From NCBI RefSeq assembly GCF_040436345.1, contig NC_133230.1:18176197-18240196 (forward strand): DNA of 64,000 bases. The letters are read 5' to 3'. This stretch comes from Pagrus major. Lineage: Eukaryota; Chordata; Actinopteri; Spariformes; Sparidae. Shown here one piece after another: positions 59,157-64,000 of this stretch; position 1 is the first letter of the stretch; the number at the start of each line of letters is the position of its first letter. The translations under genes were made by a program, and so were the position numbers. The notes beneath the pieces were generated by a model. It saw only the letters and a program-made list of their open reading frames with translations. It did not search any database and was not told where the DNA came from.

Positions 59157-59273
59157 GTTTCACACTTCTTCAAGAGGGAGGTCTTCACTTAGTCCAGAGA
59201 AATTAGTCCCCTTGCTGTCCCCTGGAAAATTGTGTTATTGTCCAAAGTGGTGAGGTTCATCATTGGCAGAGAT
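59157..59273 (-). other. ptpn21: ptpn21 5'UTR part of the start-codon exon (inferred)
   Basis: On the minus strand TTTTCAG (59280-59274) is a good acceptor upstream of the ATG, so 117 nt of 5'UTR probably shares the exon with the start codon, with a separate noncoding first exon farther upstream. Confidence 0.5.
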
Positions 59274-60500
59274 CTGAAAATCAAGACAAGATACATTTCA
59301 AAACAGCTCCAAACAACAACAAACTCTTGTAAAAGTGCAGTCTGAAGGGTGGAGATAAGTCTGGCTATAAGGGACTAGATGATGGGGAACAGGTTTTAAG
59401 TGGTCACCTCAATGAGGAATATGTTGCGACTCTTTGACAATACTTCACACAGTCTGTCACCACGAAACAGATGCCAGACTAGACAAACACACGTCTTAAA
59501 GAAAGTAATCCTCTTAAATGAGGCGTTTTGGTTTAAGTTACCTAACTTGGCTATCTCTCGGATTTGCTAGTTAACCTACCAAAGGGACTCGATTATAGTT
59601 AGCAGCCATTTAATGGTTTTTAACACTCTGGAAACACAATTAAAAGTGAATATATGAACCTATGGTAATCTGTAGTAACGTAACGAAACCTGGCCAGTGT
59701 ATTTAACATTGCGCATAATAAGGTTTGCCAGCCATTTTTCCCAAGTTTGTGGTTAGGTTAATCCCCTTCCGGTGAATAGTCTGATCCAAACACCGACAAC
59801 AGCGACCTGAGCTGCAACAACATAGCAAAATCCCTGCATCCATTTTATTACAAATTACCTACTTTACAGCTTAACTTCCTTCACTACTTATTTCGGGGAA
59901 GTTTACTCCAAATGTTTCACGTTTCCCGAACTAACTAGCAACTTTTCATTGTTAGTTTTTCGTGCCCCCTTAACTTTGAGAGCGATACAACTAGTTAATT
60001 AGCTTCACAGCTAGCGTGCTAACTTAAGCTCCAGCAAATAGACGACACCCATGGGGGAGCTGACGTCGCCGGTAAATATTTTTGGCAAAAAAAAAAACGT
60101 GAATGTTACCGTTAGCCACCAGATGCAATTCAGTAGTCCAACAAGGATTAGGTCCTGAGGGATTCCGCCATCGAGGTCAATGGATTTCTAGCTACTTGTT
60201 AGCTTCTTGTCGGAATAAGAGACAGCTCATCTGACTTTAGTTTGTTTATGGAGCACAGTAGCGTTGCACCCCATGCCTCCTGCTCCGACAGTTCACTCAA
60301 GTTCCGAGCGTGTTTCGCTTCCTGGGATTGGAAGAGCAACAAGCGTATTCCGTCTACATCCGCGGCTCTATATCTCTAACACCCCGTGGCTTCAGCGCTC
60401 GATAAGTCGTCTAACTGCGCTTGAATACACTCGGAATCTTTAATAACTTTATACGAAATACACAGTTTATCATGTTTCCTTGTGCCGACGCTTCAAAATG
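59274..60500 (-). promoter_or_regulatory. ptpn21: ptpn21 noncoding 5' exon(s) and promoter region
   Basis: CpG-richer DNA around 60.05-60.45 kb. A minus-strand CCAAT box (ATTGG at 60327-60331) sits beside a CTTCC ETS-like site at 60319-60323. The exact first exon was not resolved; the region around 60.1-60.3 kb is the likely start. Confidence 0.45.
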
Positions 60501-61434
60501 CATTGTAGTGCCTCAGCGGCGGAGGAATACACGGAGGTTTTCAGAGCCATGACATCAGACAGCTGGAATGCCGAGCGGTGAAAATGCCAGAAATGGGACA
60601 GCTGCCTGGATCTGCGGGCCGCTGACCTGTCTGTTTACCTTTTACATCGACTGACAGCTGTAATCGCAAGCACAGAATATTGTGCAATGCTCACAGACTT
60701 TACTTCTGTAATGGTTTGCAAAAAATGACCCGAGTCACGACCCTGAAATGTGGCAATGTGGTTTGTAATTGATGAGATGCAAGCATGTAAGATGCAGAAC
60801 AATAGAAAATTTATTGCAATTGGAAAGACACTTTCTGGTGACAGCCAACTCCTAGCGGCTACATGTCTGAGGCGTATGTCAAGTCAAACACACTGAACGA
60901 TTTATAAGTTTATTTATGACAGACTTGTCCTGCTAGAAATCTGGAAATGTAAACTGCAGCTACAACATGCTAAAAAACTGACTGGGCACACTCCTCAATC
61001 CACTCAAACTAAATGATGCCACTATTTCCACACATCTGACATCACACAGCCTTTGCAAATTTGCTAGTCATACACATTACCATGGGGCAATGTTTCAGAA
61101 AAATGTTTATACCATTACTCTGGAGGTCAATAGGAGATTAACCACCACTTTACAATATCCCAAATGAGACATTAGAATCCCTGGTGTACTCGCAAAACCT
61201 TGTTTGCTCATGTGAAATGTTCATGGTGCTTCTGTAAAAAACTATAAAAGCAAAATCCAGCTACAACACCACATTCGTGGGGCTTGTAAAAACATTAAAA
61301 CACAACCAGCGTTAAATCACAGTTACAAAACTATACTTTCAGAAAGTTCAAATATTACATTTCACTCTGGACAAACACTCACTTGGTAACAAAAAAAACC
61401 TCAAAGGACATTCATTTCCTGAATACAGTAAAAC
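60501..61434 (-). other. spata7 3'UTR and the short spata7-ptpn21 intergenic gap
   Basis: Minus-strand AATAAA signals (plus-strand TTTATT) occur at 60909-60914 and 60810-60815, placing the spata7 transcript end 0.5-0.6 kb from the ptpn21 promoter. No other feature recognised. Confidence 0.5.
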
Positions 61435-62031
61435 TCAGAACTCATCATCACTGACAGAAGCAGCTGTATTCGTATGATGCTCAGTGCTCTCCACATTGTG
61501 TGTATTGCTGGACACATGAAGCGACTCTGACAAACTTCTCCCCAGATCCTCAACCTCTTTACAATGTCCATCACCTTTATCACTGGTTATAGTGGCATAT
61601 TCATGGTTTTCATCTACAACTTCAGGTGTGCCTGCTTGATTTTGATGGATTTCCTCTTCACCGATCCCCATGTTGCCCGAAACATGCTCACTGAGACAAG
61701 GAGAGTTAATGCCTTTTTCCAGATTGTCATCTTCTCCATCCTTTTCAGTTGTTTTAGTTGGTGAAACAGTCCTTTCAGGAGAGCATGCGGGCGTGGATAC
61801 ATATAGGGGATCGCCATAACCTGGCGAATCGCAGTATTTGATAAGTGATGCATAAGGGAACAGATCATTGTTTTCTTTGGTCTTCACTTGTTTCCCCTCT
61901 GATTCCAGATGCGATAGGAATGCACCAAGGAGACCATTCTCATTTTTTTCAAGCTCTGTGCTGCAGGTGGATGTGTTGGTTGGCTCCTCAAAATCTTTGC
62001 GCAGCACTCCCAGCAGGTGGCGCATTTTACC
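61435..62031 (-). CDS. spata7: spata7 terminal coding exon
   Basis: 198 codons from GKMRHLLGVLRKDFEEP to ASVSDDEF and TGA (61435-61437). Acidic, Ser/Glu-rich tail with little similarity to human beyond the first 15 residues. Confidence 0.93.
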   Translation of the reverse strand, partial: GKMRHLLGVLRKDFEEPTNTSTCSTELEKNENGLLGAFLSHLESEGKQVKTKENNDLFPYASLIKYCDSPGYGDPLYVSTPACSPERTVSPTKTTEKDGEDDNLEKGINSPCLSEHVSGNMGIGEEEIHQNQAGTPEVVDENHEYATITSDKGDGHCKEVEDLGRSLSESLHVSSNTHNVESTEHHTNTAASVSDDEF

Positions 62032-63980
62032 CTTAAAACAAACAATGCAGTTTGGTGTATGAGAAGAAGTTAAAATGCCCTTTGTGAAAAATTGAAATAT
62101 GTTACAGGAAGTTACAGACTCACCTCATCAAGCTGATGACGATTCATGTCAATATGGCGCTTTATCACCCGGTCTAGGACCCTTACAGAGGACATGGACA
62201 CTTACACTACTGTCATGGCTCTTCTCAAGAAGTTCATAGAAATCAGTCATAGAAGAAAATGACAAACCTGTCAGAGATGTGCCCCCTTGACAATATGTCC
62301 TCTGTTACAGCAGAAATGAATTCAAGGTACATTAGTTCTTCTTCCCTGTCGATAAACAGATATTCATTATTTCAGATGGTTCTTAAAATTCACTTAAGCA
62401 TCCTTACATAAATGGCAATATTCAAAAGCTCTATAAGCATCAGACATTTTCAAAGAGAACTTACTCTGCAGATACATTCTTCATCATGGGGGATTTTCTG
62501 CTTCCTGGTGAGAGTCTAAAAGATGAGACTTTAATCTTTTAGAACTTTACACAGAAAAAGTAAAACTTTATGCTTAAAATTCAACACAGTATTTCAACTT
62601 CATGATTTTACCTATAAGAGGAGTCAAAGAAATCACGGTCTCTGCTCTTGTTTGCTCGACTCTGTTGTCTAGATGCTGAGAGATGTGTGCCACTGAACTC
62701 GTCCTCAGACCACTCATGCTCTGTAGTAAATCCCTGTAAACCAAAAAAGGACTGTAAAATGAAAAGGGATATTCAATATTGTCAAGGCTAACTTATAATC
62801 AAATGCTGAATGTGGCTGTTAACACTTCAGTTACAGAGCTGTTTATAGGGACAATAAACCACGCAAGGACCTTGAGCAACATATGCTTACACCTAGCTAT
62901 TTTTCATTGCCTTTTTTTGGATACTGTACTCCAGAATGTCATCCCACTAAGGCATGAGTCATTTCTTTAGCCTGTTATGAACCAGATCTTATACCCCTTT
63001 CACACTGGACAAAAAACACATTACCACCCACTAACATCTGGCTTTTGTCTTCAGTGGGAAAGGGTACAATCAATAAGTGTTCACTGGTCAAATGACTCAG
63101 CAGTAGTCACAAGTATTTATTGGCTCCAGCTTCAAATGGCAAGCTACTTTTAAAATTGCATTAGTAAACATAAAGTAGAAAGTTGCTGGCTACAGCTTCA
63201 CAAACAATAAACTCTAATAGCTACATTAGGGATAGACCAATTATAGGCCTGGCCCCTTATTATAATATGTGATGGACCGTTGCCATGACTTCAAAAAAGA
63301 AAAAAGAAAAAGTAAGACGCATAAGAAAATGTGCCAGAATAATCCAATGAAATACTCATAATTACCTGAGATGGCTCATACAGTTCTTGTGTGTGTTCCT
63401 TGGTTTTTGTGCTGTATAAAAAAGATAGAATTCAAGTTATTTTGTCACATTACACCACACGATGCACGTTACACAAATTGTTTTTAAGTCACATTGTAAG
63501 TGTTCGTAAGTACCTTCCACGATACGTCTCCTGTCGCATCAACCCTGACTGAGTGGATTCCTGAGTGTTTTTCCTCTGTGGTGCTCTGTAGTAGCGATAG
63601 TTTGACAGGTATGAACTCTTATCTGATTTCAGGGTCTTAGGGGTGAAAGGTTTGTCTTGGGTAAAGTTCTGTGAATGTTTCTGGAGCAAGTCGCCGCCGT
63701 ATGTCTTCTGAGAAGGGTCCTGGAAAGTCTTGTAGCTACTCTGTTCTCTTGAAGCTCCCAGCGAACAAGTTGACTGCTTTCTGTGTAAAGTCCCCTTTGG
63801 GCTCTGGTACTTTATTTCTGACACTTGGCGGGCGTGATGAAAGTGGTTCTGTGAGCCGACTTCAGACGATGGATAAACTATCTCCTTGGTGTGAAAGGAG
63901 GCGCCGAACCTTGGGCTGGAGACCATGGAGCTCCTTGAGCAGAGGTAGGGGCTGTCATCGTACTGCACAGATAATCTACT
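61435..63980 (-). CDS. spata7: spata7 (3' part; seven coding exons, gene continues beyond 64000)
   Basis: SPATA7 is a photoreceptor connecting-cilium protein that works with RPGRIP1; loss causes Leber congenital amaurosis 3 in people. Seven exons join in frame into the last 472 residues. Diagnostic matches to human: PFTPKTLK then SYLSNYRYYRAP (human PFTPRTLK, SFLSQYRYYTP), EEEELMYLEFI with AVTEDIL (human EEELLYLSFI, DVTDEIL), and MRHLLGVLRKDF (human MRHLLHVLKVDL). The acidic C-terminal 200 residues are poorly conserved, as is usual for this protein. The 5' exons are outside the window. Confidence 0.92.
62124..62181 (-). CDS. spata7: spata7 exon (58 nt)
   Basis: Encodes VLDRVIKRHIDMNRHQLDE, matching human FLERLFERHIKQNKHLEEE. 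Donor GTGAGT, phase 0. Confidence 0.92.
62268..62345 (-). CDS. spata7: spata7 exon (78 nt)
   Basis: Encodes EEELMYLEFISAVTEDILSR, GHISD, a conserved SPATA7 helix. Acceptor ATCGACAG, donor GTTTGT. Confidence 0.92.
62465..62515 (-). CDS. spata7: spata7 exon (51 nt)
   Basis: Encodes LSPGSRKSPMMKNVSA with split codons on both sides that give Arg and Glu. Donor GTAAGT. Weakly conserved, so supported mainly by phase. Confidence 0.78.
62612..62733 (-). CDS. spata7: spata7 exon (122 nt)
   Basis: Encodes GFTTEHEWSEDEFSGTHLSA, SRQQSRANKSRDRDFFDSSY; ends phase 2 (AG). Acceptor TTTACAG, donor GTAAAA. Confidence 0.85.
62734..63365 (-). other. spata7 intron
   Basis: A 632-bp intron, AT-rich, with no recognised repeat or exon. 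Confidence 0.75.
63366..63411 (-). CDS. spata7: spata7 exon (46 nt)
   Basis: Encodes TKTKEHTQELYEPSQ after completing a Ser codon. Acceptor TTATACAG, donor GTAATT. Confidence 0.82.
63514..63980 (-). CDS. spata7: spata7 first exon in the window (large internal exon)
   Basis: The acceptor GCTTTTCAG precedes 63980. 155 codons plus two bases, from SRLSVQYDDSPYLCSRSSMV through GDLLQKHSQNF, PFTPKTLKSDKSSYLSNYRY to ETYRG. It corresponds to the large exon 6 region of human SPATA7. An apparent ATG at 63995 lies in the intron. Confidence 0.93.
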
Positions 63981-64000
63981 CTGAAAAGCAAACATGATAT

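Noticed and set aside
63981-63995. ATG at 63995 as the spata7 start
   Set aside because: It lies upstream of a strong acceptor (GCTTTTCAG) and the residues after the acceptor fit the middle of SPATA7, so this is an internal exon and the true start lies outside the window.

Overview
The window is nuclear DNA from a ray-finned fish, most likely a percomorph teleost. The evidence is spliced vertebrate genes with compact introns, long CA/TG microsatellites, and several dispersed repeat families typical of teleosts (TTAA-flanked fold-back MITEs and small hAT-like elements). There are no bacterial, viral or CRISPR features. Gene names come from comparing exon translations with remembered human proteins. 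No database search was run.

Four protein-coding genes are present. (1) spred1 (+): coding exons at 4710-33944, six exons, 457 aa, with a 12.6 kb first intron and a 3'UTR of about 4.7 kb ending near the AATAAA at 38682. (2) fam98b (+): 40134-42787, eight exons, 378 aa. (3) ptpn21 (-): 59156 down to 46497, eighteen coding exons, 1206 aa, with its promoter near 60.2-60.4 kb. (4) spata7 (-): only the seven 3'-terminal coding exons are inside the window (63980 down to 61435); the 5' part lies beyond 64000. All reading frames stay open across every junction I reconstructed, and all introns are GT-AG except one GC-AG intron in fam98b.

The genes do not form a functional unit. Spred1 is a membrane-associated Ras-ERK brake, Fam98b a subunit of the tRNA ligase complex, Ptpn21 a FERM-domain tyrosine phosphatase, and Spata7 a photoreceptor connecting-cilium protein. 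spred1 and fam98b are in tandem, as on human 15q14. ptpn21 and spata7 are neighbours on human 14q31. The window therefore joins the two human-linked blocks at 44.5-44.7 kb, where fam98b and ptpn21 converge.

The rest is introns and intergenic DNA with simple repeats, MITEs (some nested, one within the spred1 3'UTR), two perfect short hairpins and a G-quadruplex-prone tract in spred1 intron 4. I did not find a convincing undescribed system. The observations most worth checking are a Ser/Pro-rich insertion inside the Spred1 EVH1 domain, upstream ORFs ahead of spred1, a probable miR-126 site, the fam98b GC-AG intron, an Asp-type WPD loop in Ptpn21, the two perfect hairpins, and the 14q/15q junction.
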